Translations under genes and position numbers: made by a program
DNA from: Streptomyces sp. T12
Lineage (GTDB): Bacteria; Actinomycetota; Actinomycetes; Streptomycetales; Streptomycetaceae
Assembly: GCF_028736035.1 (NCBI RefSeq)
Contig: NZ_CP117866.1
Coordinates: forward strand, 1,116,001 to 1,180,000
Direction of reading: 5' to 3'
DNA: 64,000 bases
The notes under the pieces: generated by a model
Databases searched by the model: none
What the model was told of the DNA's origin: nothing
The model's input: only the letters and a program-made list of their open reading frames with translations
Part shown: positions 30,949-39,116 of the stretch, piece after piece
Numbering within the stretch: position 1 is the stretch's first letter
How the letters are laid out: each line of letters opens with the position of its first letter

Positions 30949-31674
30949 TCAGGCCAACTCCTCGGCGGACTTCGCTCCCTGATCGCGCAGCCATGCGACC
31001 AGCGTGGGATGGCCGGAGCGGTGGGCGGCGTCGAGTGGGGTCAGCCGGTCGTAGCCGACCCAGTTCACGTCACCGCCCCGTCGCAGCAGGTAACCGGCCG
31101 TCCGGCGTTGCCCGCCGTGGCAGGCGCACCACAGCGCGGCGGTGATGTCCTCCTCGGTGGGCGGGTCGGACTCGGATGTGCAGCAGGCGGCGACACGGTC
31201 GGCCTCGCCGAGGGCGGCGGCCTGCCACAGGGTGGTGCGGGCGCCACGCTCCAGCAGTCGTCGCGCGCTCTTCCACTGCCCGAAGGCCACCGCGTCCGCC
31301 AGCGGCGTGCCGTTGCCGATGACCGCGCCGTCGGCCTCGATGTCCGCGCCCAGGTCGAGCAGGGCGTCCAGGACGGGCACGTCGTCGGTGCTGGCCGCCC
31401 AGTGCAGCGGGGTCTCGCGGTGCGCGCCGGTGAACCGGGCGTTCACGTCCGCGCCCGCGGCGACCAGCGCGGTCACCGTCGCGGGACCGTTGGGCAGGTG
31501 ACCGGGCCAGTCAGTAGCGACATGCAACAGAGTCCGCGCGGTCTTCATGGTGCCCAGCCGTGCCGTGGCCAGCCCCGGATGAGCGGTGAGCAGGTCCTGC
31601 AACGCGCCCACGTCGCCGGTCCGGATCGCCTCGACGGCGGCGCGGGCCGGCGGAGCGGTCGTATCGATGAACAT
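30949..31674 (-). CDS. Ankyrin-repeat protein
   Basis: 241 aa. At least five ankyrin units are visible: TLLHVATDWPG, ADVNARFTGAHRETPLHWAA, GADIEADGAVIGNGTPLADA, a degenerate unit near residues 150-185, and GDVNWVGYDRLTPLDAAHRSG near the C-terminus. Such repeats bind proteins; no enzymatic domain is present. The start ATG at 31674 has a strong GGGAGG site. It is divergent from the riboswitch-controlled transporter operon and seems to be a single-gene unit. Its partner is not evident. Confidence 0.87.
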   Translation of the reverse strand: MFIDTTAPPARAAVEAIRTGDVGALQDLLTAHPGLATARLGTMKTARTLLHVATDWPGHLPNGPATVTALVAAGADVNARFTGAHRETPLHWAASTDDVPVLDALLDLGADIEADGAVIGNGTPLADAVAFGQWKSARRLLERGARTTLWQAAALGEADRVAACCTSESDPPTEEDITAALWCACHGGQRRTAGYLLRRGGDVNWVGYDRLTPLDAAHRSGHPTLVAWLRDQGAKSAEELA

Positions 31675-31771
31675 CGGGCCACCTCCCAGGTCCCCACCTG
31701 GATAGCACGGCCCACTGACAACGCCCCCTCCCGCAGGCCACGGCGCCCCTGTCCGGCCGCTCCCGAACCCC

Positions 31772-31900
31772 CTTCTGTTACGCTCCCCGGGCCTCCCGCG
31801 GGGGAAGTCCGGTGAGAGTCCGGCGCTGACCCGCAACGGTGTGCGCGGGGACCATGTGGTCCGTCGCGCAAGCCCGATCGCCCGTGGTGGGTGCGACCCA
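31772..31900 (+). ncRNA. Cobalamin riboswitch
   Basis: The conserved core of the adenosylcobalamin aptamer is readable: GGGGAAGTCCGGTG, then GAGTCCGGCGCTGACCCGCA running into the B12-box-like CAACGGT, followed by a hairpin arm (GTGCGCGGGGACC...) and an AAGCC segment. It lies upstream of a BtuCDF-type operon on the same strand, the usual place, where B12 binding would shut expression off. The boundaries are approximate because P1 was not folded. Confidence 0.88.
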
Positions 31901-32009
31901 TTGACTGCTCGCCGTGGACTGCGAGAGGGGACCGCGCGGCCGGCACGGTCGCACGGGCCGTCTCCTGATCGATGTCCACAGGCGGCCCCAGGCGAAGGAC
32001 CGCCCGCCC

Positions 32010-33113
32010 GTGCACCGAAGTCCGACCCGGACAGTGAGACCGAACCTGAAATCCGGAGCGTCCCGACTGCCCGGTGCGTCACGCGTATCCGTGGTGCCGC
32101 TGGTCCTCGGGCTGGGGCTGCTCCTGCTCGTCTCACTCGTGTGCGGCGTGGGGCTCGGCGCCGCCGGGATCGGGTGGGGAGATGTCTTCCGGCTGCTCGG
32201 GGCGGGGTTGACCGGCGGGACCATCGACGCCCGGGACGTCGCCGCGTACACCATCGTCTGGGAGATCCGGCTGCCGCGTGTCGTGCTCGGTGCCGTCGTC
32301 GGGGCCGGGCTCGCGTCGGTCGGGGTGGCGGTGCAGGCGATGGTGCGCAACGCGCTCGCCGATCCGTTCGTGCTCGGCATCTCCTCGGGCGCCGCGGTGG
32401 GCGCCAACGCCGTGATCCTGCTGGGGGCGTTCGCCGGGCTCGGGGTCTGGGCGCTGTCCCTGTCGGCCTTCGGGTCGGCCCTCGCGGCGACGGCGCTGGT
32501 GTACGCCGTGGCCCGGTCGCCGCACGGCCTCACCCCGCTGCGGCTGATCCTGACCGGGACGGCACTGGCGTACGGCTTCGAGGCCGTCACCACCGTCATG
32601 GTGTTCGGCGCGGCCCGGGGTGAGGCGGCACGGTCGGCGATGATGTGGCTGCTCGGGAGCCTGGGCGGCGCGACCTGGGCCCAGGTGCCGCTCGCCGCGG
32701 TGACCGTGGCGGCCGGGTGGACGTGGCTGCGGTGGCGGGCCGAGGCGCTCAACGCCCTCGCCATGGGGGACGAGACGTCCGCCGCGCTCGGCGTCCAACC
32801 GGCTCGGCTGCGCAGGGAGTTGTTCCTCGTCACCGCCGCCGTGACGGGAACCGTGGTCGCGGTCAGCGGGGCCATCGGGTTCGTCGGGCTGATGGTGCCG
32901 CATGTCGTACGGATGCTGGTCGGCGCCGATCACCGGCGGGTGCTGGCCGTGGCGCCCCTCGCCGGGGCCGTGCTGCTGGTCTGGGCGGACCTGCTCTCAC
33001 GACTCCTCCTCGCCCCCGCCGAACTGCCCGTCGGAGTGATCACGGCCGTCGTCGGAGTGCCCGCGTTTCTGCTGCTGATGCGGCGCGGCGGCTATGCGTT
33101 CGGAGGTCGGTGA
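32010..33113 (+). CDS. BtuC/FecCD-type ABC permease, cobalamin-regulated
   Basis: 367 aa from the GTG at 32010 (GAAGGA site 10 bp upstream). It is a polytopic FecCD-family permease with about 10 TM segments. Family marks are RLPRVVLGAVVGAGLASVGV, VRNALADPFVLGISSGAAVG, SGAIGFVGLMVPHVVRML and ELPVGVITAVVGVPAFL. As an inner-membrane homodimer it forms the channel for vitamin B12 or a siderophore-like ligand. The riboswitch upstream points to cobalamin or a cobinamide-type corrinoid. It is followed at once by its ATPase and binding protein. Confidence 0.92.
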   Translation: MHRSPTRTVRPNLKSGASRLPGASRVSVVPLVLGLGLLLLVSLVCGVGLGAAGIGWGDVFRLLGAGLTGGTIDARDVAAYTIVWEIRLPRVVLGAVVGAGLASVGVAVQAMVRNALADPFVLGISSGAAVGANAVILLGAFAGLGVWALSLSAFGSALAATALVYAVARSPHGLTPLRLILTGTALAYGFEAVTTVMVFGAARGEAARSAMMWLLGSLGGATWAQVPLAAVTVAAGWTWLRWRAEALNALAMGDETSAALGVQPARLRRELFLVTAAVTGTVVAVSGAIGFVGLMVPHVVRMLVGADHRRVLAVAPLAGAVLLVWADLLSRLLLAPAELPVGVITAVVGVPAFLLLMRRGGYAFGGR

Positions 33114-33114
33114 C

Positions 33115-33897
33115 ATGCGGCTCGACATCGAGGGGATCACGGTCGAGGCCGCCGGGGCGCGACTGGTCGACGACATCGAACTCGCCGTGGGCAGTGGGGC
33201 GTTCGTCGGCCTCGTCGGCCCGAACGGCAGCGGCAAGTCCACGCTGCTGCGGTGCGTGTACCGGGCGCTGCGTCCGACCGGGGGCGCGGTGCGGCTCGAC
33301 GGGGACGACGTGCACACCATGGCGCCGCGGGCCGCCGCCCGGGTGCTGGCCGCGCTGCCGCAGGAGTCGTCGGCCGAGTTCGACTTCACCGTCGCCGAGC
33401 TCGTGGCCATGGGGCGCCTCCCGCACCAAGGCCGTACGGCCGCCTCCGACCGGGAGATCTGCGCGGCGGCCATGGACCGCACCGGCGTCGCCCACCTCGC
33501 CGACCGCGGGTTCCTGGCCCTGTCCGGCGGCGAGAAGCAGCGCGTGCTCATCGCCCGCGCACTCGCCCAGCAACCGAAGGTGCTCGTCCTCGACGAGCCC
33601 ACCAACCACCTCGACATCGCCCACCAGTTGGACGTGCTGTCCCTGGTGCGGGCCAGCGGCCTGACCGTGCTGGCCGCCCTGCACGACCTCAACCTGGCCG
33701 CCGCGCACTGCGACGTCCTGTACGTCATCGAGGGCGGCCGGGTCGTCGCCTGCGGCGCCCCGCACGAGGTCCTTCAACCCGTCCTGCTCGCCGAGGTGTT
33801 CGGGGTCCGTGCCCATCCGGTACGGCACCCGGAGACCGGCGTGGTCCAGCTCCTGTTCGACCTCCTGCCTCAAGGATCCACATGCGCAAGCTCATAG
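33115..33897 (+). CDS. BtuD/FecE-type ABC transporter ATPase
   Basis: 260 aa, from the ATG one base after the permease stop (GGAGG site in the permease tail). Walker A GPNGSGKST (35-43), signature LSGGEKQR, Walker B VLVLDEPTNHLD and switch His in AALHDLNLAA are all intact. It powers import through the FecCD permease. Its 3' end overlaps the binding-protein gene by 16 bp, which implies coupled translation. Confidence 0.93.
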   Translation: MRLDIEGITVEAAGARLVDDIELAVGSGAFVGLVGPNGSGKSTLLRCVYRALRPTGGAVRLDGDDVHTMAPRAAARVLAALPQESSAEFDFTVAELVAMGRLPHQGRTAASDREICAAAMDRTGVAHLADRGFLALSGGEKQRVLIARALAQQPKVLVLDEPTNHLDIAHQLDVLSLVRASGLTVLAALHDLNLAAAHCDVLYVIEGGRVVACGAPHEVLQPVLLAEVFGVRAHPVRHPETGVVQLLFDLLPQGSTCASS

Positions 33898-34886
33898 CCA
33901 CGGCCCTCTGCCTCGCCGCGACCGTCACCGCGACGGGCTGCGGAGCCACCGTGGAGAAGTCGGCGGACTCCAAGTCCTCCGCGGTCACCCTCACCAACTG
34001 CGGCCGCAAGGTCACCTTCGACAAGGTGCCCGACCGCGTGGTCACCAACGACGTCGGCATCACCGAGCTGATGTTCGCGCTCGGTCTGGAGGACCGCATG
34101 GCCGGGTTCGCCATGCCCGACGACAAGGGTGAGCTGAGCGGCGTGCCGTGGAAGGACGGCTACGACAAGGTGAAGTGGCTGTCGAAGGACCAGCTCACCA
34201 AGGAGAACGCCCTCGACGCCCGCGCCGACCTCGTCTTCGCCGGCTGGAACTACGGCTTCCGCGAGGACAGCGGCTTCACCCCCGACGCCCTGAAGAAGCT
34301 CGGCATCCCCTCGTACGTCCTCACCGAGTCCTGCCACAGCGGCCGCACCGAGACCTCGCGCGGCATCATGCCGCCCCTGGACGCCCTCTACACCGACCTC
34401 ACCAACCTCGGGAAGCTGTTCGGCGTCGAGAAGCGGGCCGCCGCTCTGATCGCCGACTTCAAGAAGCAGGTCGCCGAGGTGCACGCGAAGGCCCCCGCGG
34501 GCGCCGACCGGCCGAAGGTGTTCCTGTACGACAGCGGGCAGGACCAGCCCTTCACCTCCGGCCGCTACGCCGCCCCCGAGCAGATCATCAGCGAGGCCGG
34601 CGGGACCAACGTCATGCACGACGTCCAGGACTCCTGGACCACCGTGGGCTGGGAGAGCGTCGTACAGCGCGACCCGGACGTCATCGTGATCTGCGACTAC
34701 GGGGACGTGAGCGCCGAGCAGAAGAGGAAGTTCCTCCTCTCCTACGCGCCTCTGCGCAACGTCTCCGCCGTCAAGCACCAGCGGATCTTCGTCCTCGACT
34801 ACGTCGACCTGGTCGAGAGCCCCCGCAACCCGTCGGCCATCGCCCGGCTCGGCACCTATCTGCGCAAGGTCGCCGAGGAGCGCTGA
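33882..34886 (+). CDS. BtuF-like corrinoid/siderophore-binding lipoprotein
   Basis: 334 aa. A lipoprotein signal peptide ends at the lipobox VTATGC (Cys20). The mature part is a type III periplasmic binding fold (CGRKVTFDKVPDRVVTND..., GWESVVQRDPDVIVI). It captures the ligand outside the membrane and hands it to the permease. Riboswitch control suggests a corrinoid, though the protein is also related to siderophore-binding FecB proteins, such as the second one at 42965-44038. Its last ~30 bp overlap the 3' end of the opposing isocyanide synthase gene. Confidence 0.9.
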   Translation: MRKLIATALCLAATVTATGCGATVEKSADSKSSAVTLTNCGRKVTFDKVPDRVVTNDVGITELMFALGLEDRMAGFAMPDDKGELSGVPWKDGYDKVKWLSKDQLTKENALDARADLVFAGWNYGFREDSGFTPDALKKLGIPSYVLTESCHSGRTETSRGIMPPLDALYTDLTNLGKLFGVEKRAAALIADFKKQVAEVHAKAPAGADRPKVFLYDSGQDQPFTSGRYAAPEQIISEAGGTNVMHDVQDSWTTVGWESVVQRDPDVIVICDYGDVSAEQKRKFLLSYAPLRNVSAVKHQRIFVLDYVDLVESPRNPSAIARLGTYLRKVAEER

Positions 34887-35836
34887 CCGTCGGCGCGGGA
34901 CCGCTCGAAGTGGCTCGGTCTGCCGTCGCGGTGGACCAGGCGGCCGAGCCGCTCCGCCCTGGCCCGGGGCATGAGCGTCCAGGTGCCGTCCGGCTCGCGC
35001 AGGGCGGCGGAGTGCCAGGGGGTGGTCCAGGCGTCGGGGGCGTCGGGGGCGTCGAGGAGGCGGATGCCGAACTTGGGGGCGCCGGCCGGCTGGGGGTGGA
35101 TCGACAGGCGTACGGCGCGCGGATGGTGGTCGGCGATCAGGTCGCCCCAGGCGCGGCTGCGCTGGATGACGCCGTACGCCCGCCTGCGGCACTCGCGTTG
35201 GAGGGCGGAGCGGGTACCGGTGAAGCCGGCGGTGTCCTCGACAAGGAAGCGGGTGATGCCCCGGTACAGGGCGAGGGTGGGGGCGTCGGTGCGGACCTCG
35301 GTGCGCAGGGCCTGAAGCGTGGGGGCGTAGCGGTCGTGGACGTGGGCGCGTTTGGTGTCGTGGGGGAGGTCGCCGAGGACGTCGCGCAGGTCGAAGACGG
35401 AGAGGCGGCGCAGGTCCGACTGCCCGATGAGCGCGCGCAGTTCGTCGGAGTAGGCGTCGATGTCGTGGTCGGGGACGCGGATCAGGTCGCCGAAGACATG
35501 ACCGTCGGAGCAGATGACGACGCGGGCGCCCGGCGGGTGGAGCCGCTCGATCCGCGCGCAGAGTGTGTCGAGGAACGTGAGGGAGAGGCGTTCGCCCATG
35601 TCGGGGAGGTGGCCCAGGGTCTTGGCCGGGTTGGGTGACTTGCAGGGGAAGCCGGGCAGGGTGAAGACGATGGGGGCGCCCTCGCGGACGAAGTCGGTGA
35701 TCCGGCGCAGTTGATGGGGGAACTCCTCGGCCGAGGCACGGGCCGGGTCGGTCGTGCGGTGGTGCGGCAGGAGCAGGTTCAGGATCTCCGCGCCGAGGGT
35801 CTTGGGGAGGGTGTCCGGTGCGGTCGTCAGCAGCAT
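34856..35836 (-). CDS. Isocyanide (isonitrile) synthase, DIT1/PvcA/IsnA family
   Basis: 326 aa, close to the usual length. The family motif KSPNPAKTLGHLPDMGE is at residues 66-82, with GARVVICSDGHVFGD near 104-118 and a C-terminal HPQ/K region (RLSIHPQPAGAPKFGIRL). These enzymes convert the alpha-amino group of an amino acid (Tyr or Trp in studied cases) to an isonitrile, using ribulose-5-phosphate as the carbon source. A GGAGG ribosome site precedes the ATG. It is the last gene of a co-oriented set with a P450, an asparagine synthetase and an MFS exporter. No Fe(II)/2-oxoglutarate oxygenase of the PvcB/IsnB type is beside it; the P450 may replace it. Confidence 0.92.
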   Translation of the reverse strand: MLLTTAPDTLPKTLGAEILNLLLPHHRTTDPARASAEEFPHQLRRITDFVREGAPIVFTLPGFPCKSPNPAKTLGHLPDMGERLSLTFLDTLCARIERLHPPGARVVICSDGHVFGDLIRVPDHDIDAYSDELRALIGQSDLRRLSVFDLRDVLGDLPHDTKRAHVHDRYAPTLQALRTEVRTDAPTLALYRGITRFLVEDTAGFTGTRSALQRECRRRAYGVIQRSRAWGDLIADHHPRAVRLSIHPQPAGAPKFGIRLLDAPDAPDAWTTPWHSAALREPDGTWTLMPRARAERLGRLVHRDGRPSHFERSRADGQRSSATLRR

Positions 35837-35878
35837 GTCGTTCCTCCAGGGGGCGGGCGTACGGGCATGGCGGCATGG

Positions 35879-35910
35879 CGCCTTGGCGCCTTGACGCCTT
35901 GACGCCTTGA
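35879..35910. repeat. 8-bp tandem repeat (4 copies) upstream of the isocyanide synthase
   Basis: CGCCTTGA is repeated three times exactly, preceded by one CGCCTTGG copy. It lies 43 bp before the isonitrile synthase ATG, in the 156-bp gap after the P450. It could be a slippage-prone spacer or part of the leader; no function is shown. Confidence 0.85.
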
Positions 35911-35992
35911 CGGGGCAGGCGCTGTCGGTGGGGTGGGGTGATCAGCCGGAGGTCGGGATCAGCTGACGTACGGGATCCGCTGGAGTACGGCC

Positions 35993-37264
35993 TCACAGCC
36001 GTCGGTCGTATCCGACGGGCAGGTGGTTGGTGCCGCGGCCCAGGACGGCCGGGATCCACTCGATGTCCTCGTCCCTGATGGCGAGGTGCAGTCCGGGGAG
36101 CCGTGCGAGCAGGGTGCCGAGGGCGATCTGGAGTTCGGCGCGGGCGAGGGCCGCGCCGGGGCAGAAGTGGATGCCGTGGCCGAAGGCGAGGTGGGGGTTG
36201 GGGCTGCGGTCGAGGTCGAGGGTGTCGGGGTCGGGGAAGCGGCGCGGGTCCCGGTTGGCGGCGCACAGGGAGACGATCACCGAGTCGCCCGCCGGGACCT
36301 CGGTGCCGTGCAGGTCGCTGTCCTGGTCGAAAAAGCGCCAGGTGGTCAGCTCGAAGGCGCTGTCGTGGCGCAGGAGTTCCTCGACCGCGCGGGGCATGAG
36401 GCCCGGGTCGTCGCGCAGTCGGACGAGCCGGCCGGGGTGGCGGAACAGGGCGATCAGGGCCGTGGTGAGCTGGTTCGTGACCGGTTCCTGGCCCGCGACC
36501 AGCAGCTGGAAAATCATCGAGTCCAGCTCCTCCTGGGTCAGTTCGCCCCGGTCACGGGCCACGACGAGGCGGCTCAGCAGGTCGTCGTCGCCGCGGTCCC
36601 GCTTGTGCGCGACGACCTCTGCGATATAGCTCTGCAGACCGTGCAGACGGGCCTCGTACAACGGCCGCCCCGGATCCGTCGGCCCGACCGGCTGGACGAC
36701 CTTGCCCCAGTCGCGGTCGAAGCGCGCGGCCAACTCCCCCGGCAGGCCGATGACTTCGGCGAGGGCCTGGAAGGGGAAGTGGGCGGCGAAGCCGGCGACC
36801 AGGTCGGCGGGCCCGGTCTCCGGTAGGGCGTCGACGAGCGCGTCGGCCAACTCCTGCAGCCGCGGCCTCAGTTGCTCGACTCGGCGCGGCGTGAAGGCAT
36901 CCGTCACGAAGCGCCGCATGCGGGTGTGGACCGGCGGGTCCTGGTGGAGGAGATGGGCCTGGAGCTGGGAGTGCTGCGGCTCGGGCATGATCGAGGCGCG
37001 GGCCCGCCAGCGGTCGTTGCCCCGGTCGTGGTTCTTGCCGAGGCGCTCGTCGTTCAGGGCGGCGTGGGCGGCCTCGTAACCGGTGACGAGCCAGGCCTGA
37101 ACGCCGCTGGGGAAGAGGACACGGTGGACCGGTCCGGCCTCGCGCATCCGCTCGTAGAGGGGGTAGGGGTTGCTCTTGTAGGGGCAGCCCATCAGCGGGA
37201 CCGGGTCGGGGAGCGGCTGCTGCGGGTCCACGCCCGGGAGGGGTTCCTGGTCCTGGACGGTCAT
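35993..37264 (-). CDS. Cytochrome P450 of the isonitrile cluster
   Basis: 423 aa. The haem loop FGHGIHFCPGAALARAE and the K-helix ELLR (in AVEELLRH) are intact. The I-helix reads LLVAGQEPVTN, with Pro-Val where the usual acid-alcohol pair has Thr, which may alter oxygen activation. The gene begins 12 bp after the asparagine synthetase stop, behind a GAGGAG site. Its place between that gene and the isocyanide synthase suggests oxidative tailoring, such as desaturation, decarboxylation or coupling, of the isonitrile amino acid. Confidence 0.9.
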   Translation of the reverse strand: MTVQDQEPLPGVDPQQPLPDPVPLMGCPYKSNPYPLYERMREAGPVHRVLFPSGVQAWLVTGYEAAHAALNDERLGKNHDRGNDRWRARASIMPEPQHSQLQAHLLHQDPPVHTRMRRFVTDAFTPRRVEQLRPRLQELADALVDALPETGPADLVAGFAAHFPFQALAEVIGLPGELAARFDRDWGKVVQPVGPTDPGRPLYEARLHGLQSYIAEVVAHKRDRGDDDLLSRLVVARDRGELTQEELDSMIFQLLVAGQEPVTNQLTTALIALFRHPGRLVRLRDDPGLMPRAVEELLRHDSAFELTTWRFFDQDSDLHGTEVPAGDSVIVSLCAANRDPRRFPDPDTLDLDRSPNPHLAFGHGIHFCPGAALARAELQIALGTLLARLPGLHLAIRDEDIEWIPAVLGRGTNHLPVGYDRRL

Positions 37265-37276
37265 GGGTGGGGCTCC

Positions 37277-39103
37277 TCAGAGGGCGAGTTCGGGCCGGTG
37301 GTGGTCGAGCCACAGGGCGAGGTCGACGACGCGTTCGAGGCGGAGTCGGTGGCCCCACTCCAGGTGCTCGGGCGGGGTGTCGAGGCAGGGCTTGATGCGG
37401 GTCTCGTCGGCCAGCGAGCGGACCTGTTCGAGGGACAGGGCGTCGCGGGCCAGGCCCTGCAGGCCCCGGTTGTAGTCGGGGTGGTGGGTGGCCGGGTAGT
37501 GGTTCTTGGGCCGGTGCAGGACCGAGTGGGGAGCCAGCCCCGTTCCGGCGGCGCGCAGGAGGCTCTTCTCCCGGCCGTCGAAGCTCTTCAGCGCCCAGGG
37601 CGCGTCGAAGGCGTACTGCACGAGTCGGTGGTCGCAGTAAGGGACGCGCACCTCCAGGCCCTGCGCCATGCTCAACCGGTCCTTGCGGTGCAGGAGTTGG
37701 CGCAGCCAGCGGGTCAGGGACAGGTGCTGCATCTCGCGTTGCCGATGCTCGGCGGGGGTCTCGCCGTCGAGGTGGGGCACGGCGGCCAGGGCAGTGCGGT
37801 AGGTGTCGTCGCGGAACTCGCCGATGCGCAGGCCGAGTTCGGGGTTGAGCGGCATGGCGGCCTCGTCGCCGGTGACCAGCAGCCAGGGGAAGGTGTCGGC
37901 GGCGAGCGCCTTGGGGTTGTGGAACCAGGGGTAACCGCCGAAGACCTCGTCGGCGGCCTCGCCGGACAGGGCGACGGTGGAGTGCCGCCGTATCTCGCCG
38001 AACAGCAGATACAGCGAGGTGTCCATGTCGCCGACCCCGATCGGCGAGTCCCGGGCCACGACGACGGCTTTGCGGTGCTCGGGGTCCAGCAGCGCACGCG
38101 GGTCCAGTACGACCGTGCTGTGGTCGGTGCCGATGAAGGCGCCCGCCTCGGTGGCGTACGGGGTGTCGTGGCCGGTGCGCAGGACGTCGCCGGTGAACTG
38201 CTCGGCCTGGTCGCTGTAGTCGACGGCGTAGGAGCGGAGCCGGGCGTCCGGGCCTTCGCGCAGGCGGAGTTCGTCGGCGAGCAGGGCGGTCAGGACGGTG
38301 GAGTCGATACCGCCGGACAGCAGGCTGCACAGCGGGACATCGGCCTCCAGCCGGCTGCGGGCGGCCTTACTGACCAGGGTGCCGATCCGGTCCACGGTCG
38401 CGTCCCGGTCGTCCTCGTGTGCACCGGCCTCCAGCTGCCAGTAGCGGCGCTCGCGAACACCGTCCCGGTCCAGGACGAGCAGGCCGCCCGGCTCGACCTC
38501 CCGTACGCCGGACCACACCGTCGGCCCGGTGTTGAACAGCAGGCTGTACGCCTCCCGGAGCCCGTCCGCGTCCACCCGGGGCCGTATCTCAGGGTGCGCG
38601 AAGAGCGCCTTGGGCTCGGAGGCGAAGGCCAGGCCTCCCTCGACGGCCGCCCAGAACAGCGGTTTGACGCCGAGCCGGTCGCGGACGAGGAGCAGCCGCT
38701 GGGCACGCTCGTCCCAGACGGCGAACGCGAACATCCCGTCCAGGTGGTCGGCCGCTGCCTCGCCCCACTCAATGTAGGCGCGCAACACGACCTCGGTGTC
38801 GCTGCGTGTGCGGAACACATGTCCGCGGCCCACGAGTTCGGCGCGCAGCTCGTGGTGGTTGTAGACCTCGCCGCTGTAACTGAGGACCACTGTCGGCGTG
38901 TCGGGGCGGTCGGTCATCGGCTGGACGCCGCCCGCGACATCGATGACGGCCAGGCGCCGGTGTCCGATCGCGGCGCGCTCGCCGAGCCAGACGCCGCCCG
39001 CGTCGGGGCCGCGGGGGGCGAGGGTGGCGGTCATGGCCTCGATGACCGGGGCCTGGGTGCGGGCGTCGTGGTGGAAGGACGCCCAGCCGGTGATTCCGCA
39101 CAT
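37277..39103 (-). CDS. Asparagine synthetase B-type amidotransferase
   Basis: 608 aa, full length. The N-terminal glutamine amidotransferase domain keeps the nucleophile Cys2 (MCGITGWASF) and SYSGEVYNHHELR. The C-terminal synthetase domain has the PP-loop LLSGGIDSTVLTALL and the ALSGEAADEVFGGY segment. It amidates a carboxylate with glutamine-derived ammonia through an acyl-adenylate. In this cluster it probably acts on the pathway intermediate rather than on aspartate. A lasso-peptide cyclase role is unlikely, because Cys2 and the glutaminase domain are intact and no lasso protease or leader-binding gene is present. Confidence 0.92.
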   Translation of the reverse strand: MCGITGWASFHHDARTQAPVIEAMTATLAPRGPDAGGVWLGERAAIGHRRLAVIDVAGGVQPMTDRPDTPTVVLSYSGEVYNHHELRAELVGRGHVFRTRSDTEVVLRAYIEWGEAAADHLDGMFAFAVWDERAQRLLLVRDRLGVKPLFWAAVEGGLAFASEPKALFAHPEIRPRVDADGLREAYSLLFNTGPTVWSGVREVEPGGLLVLDRDGVRERRYWQLEAGAHEDDRDATVDRIGTLVSKAARSRLEADVPLCSLLSGGIDSTVLTALLADELRLREGPDARLRSYAVDYSDQAEQFTGDVLRTGHDTPYATEAGAFIGTDHSTVVLDPRALLDPEHRKAVVVARDSPIGVGDMDTSLYLLFGEIRRHSTVALSGEAADEVFGGYPWFHNPKALAADTFPWLLVTGDEAAMPLNPELGLRIGEFRDDTYRTALAAVPHLDGETPAEHRQREMQHLSLTRWLRQLLHRKDRLSMAQGLEVRVPYCDHRLVQYAFDAPWALKSFDGREKSLLRAAGTGLAPHSVLHRPKNHYPATHHPDYNRGLQGLARDALSLEQVRSLADETRIKPCLDTPPEHLEWGHRLRLERVVDLALWLDHHRPELAL

Positions 39104-39116
39104 GGGAACTCCTGGA

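Noticed and set aside
31772..34886. Counting the riboswitch-controlled importer as part of the isonitrile operon
   Set aside because: It is on the opposite strand with its own B12 riboswitch and converges on the isonitrile synthase gene.
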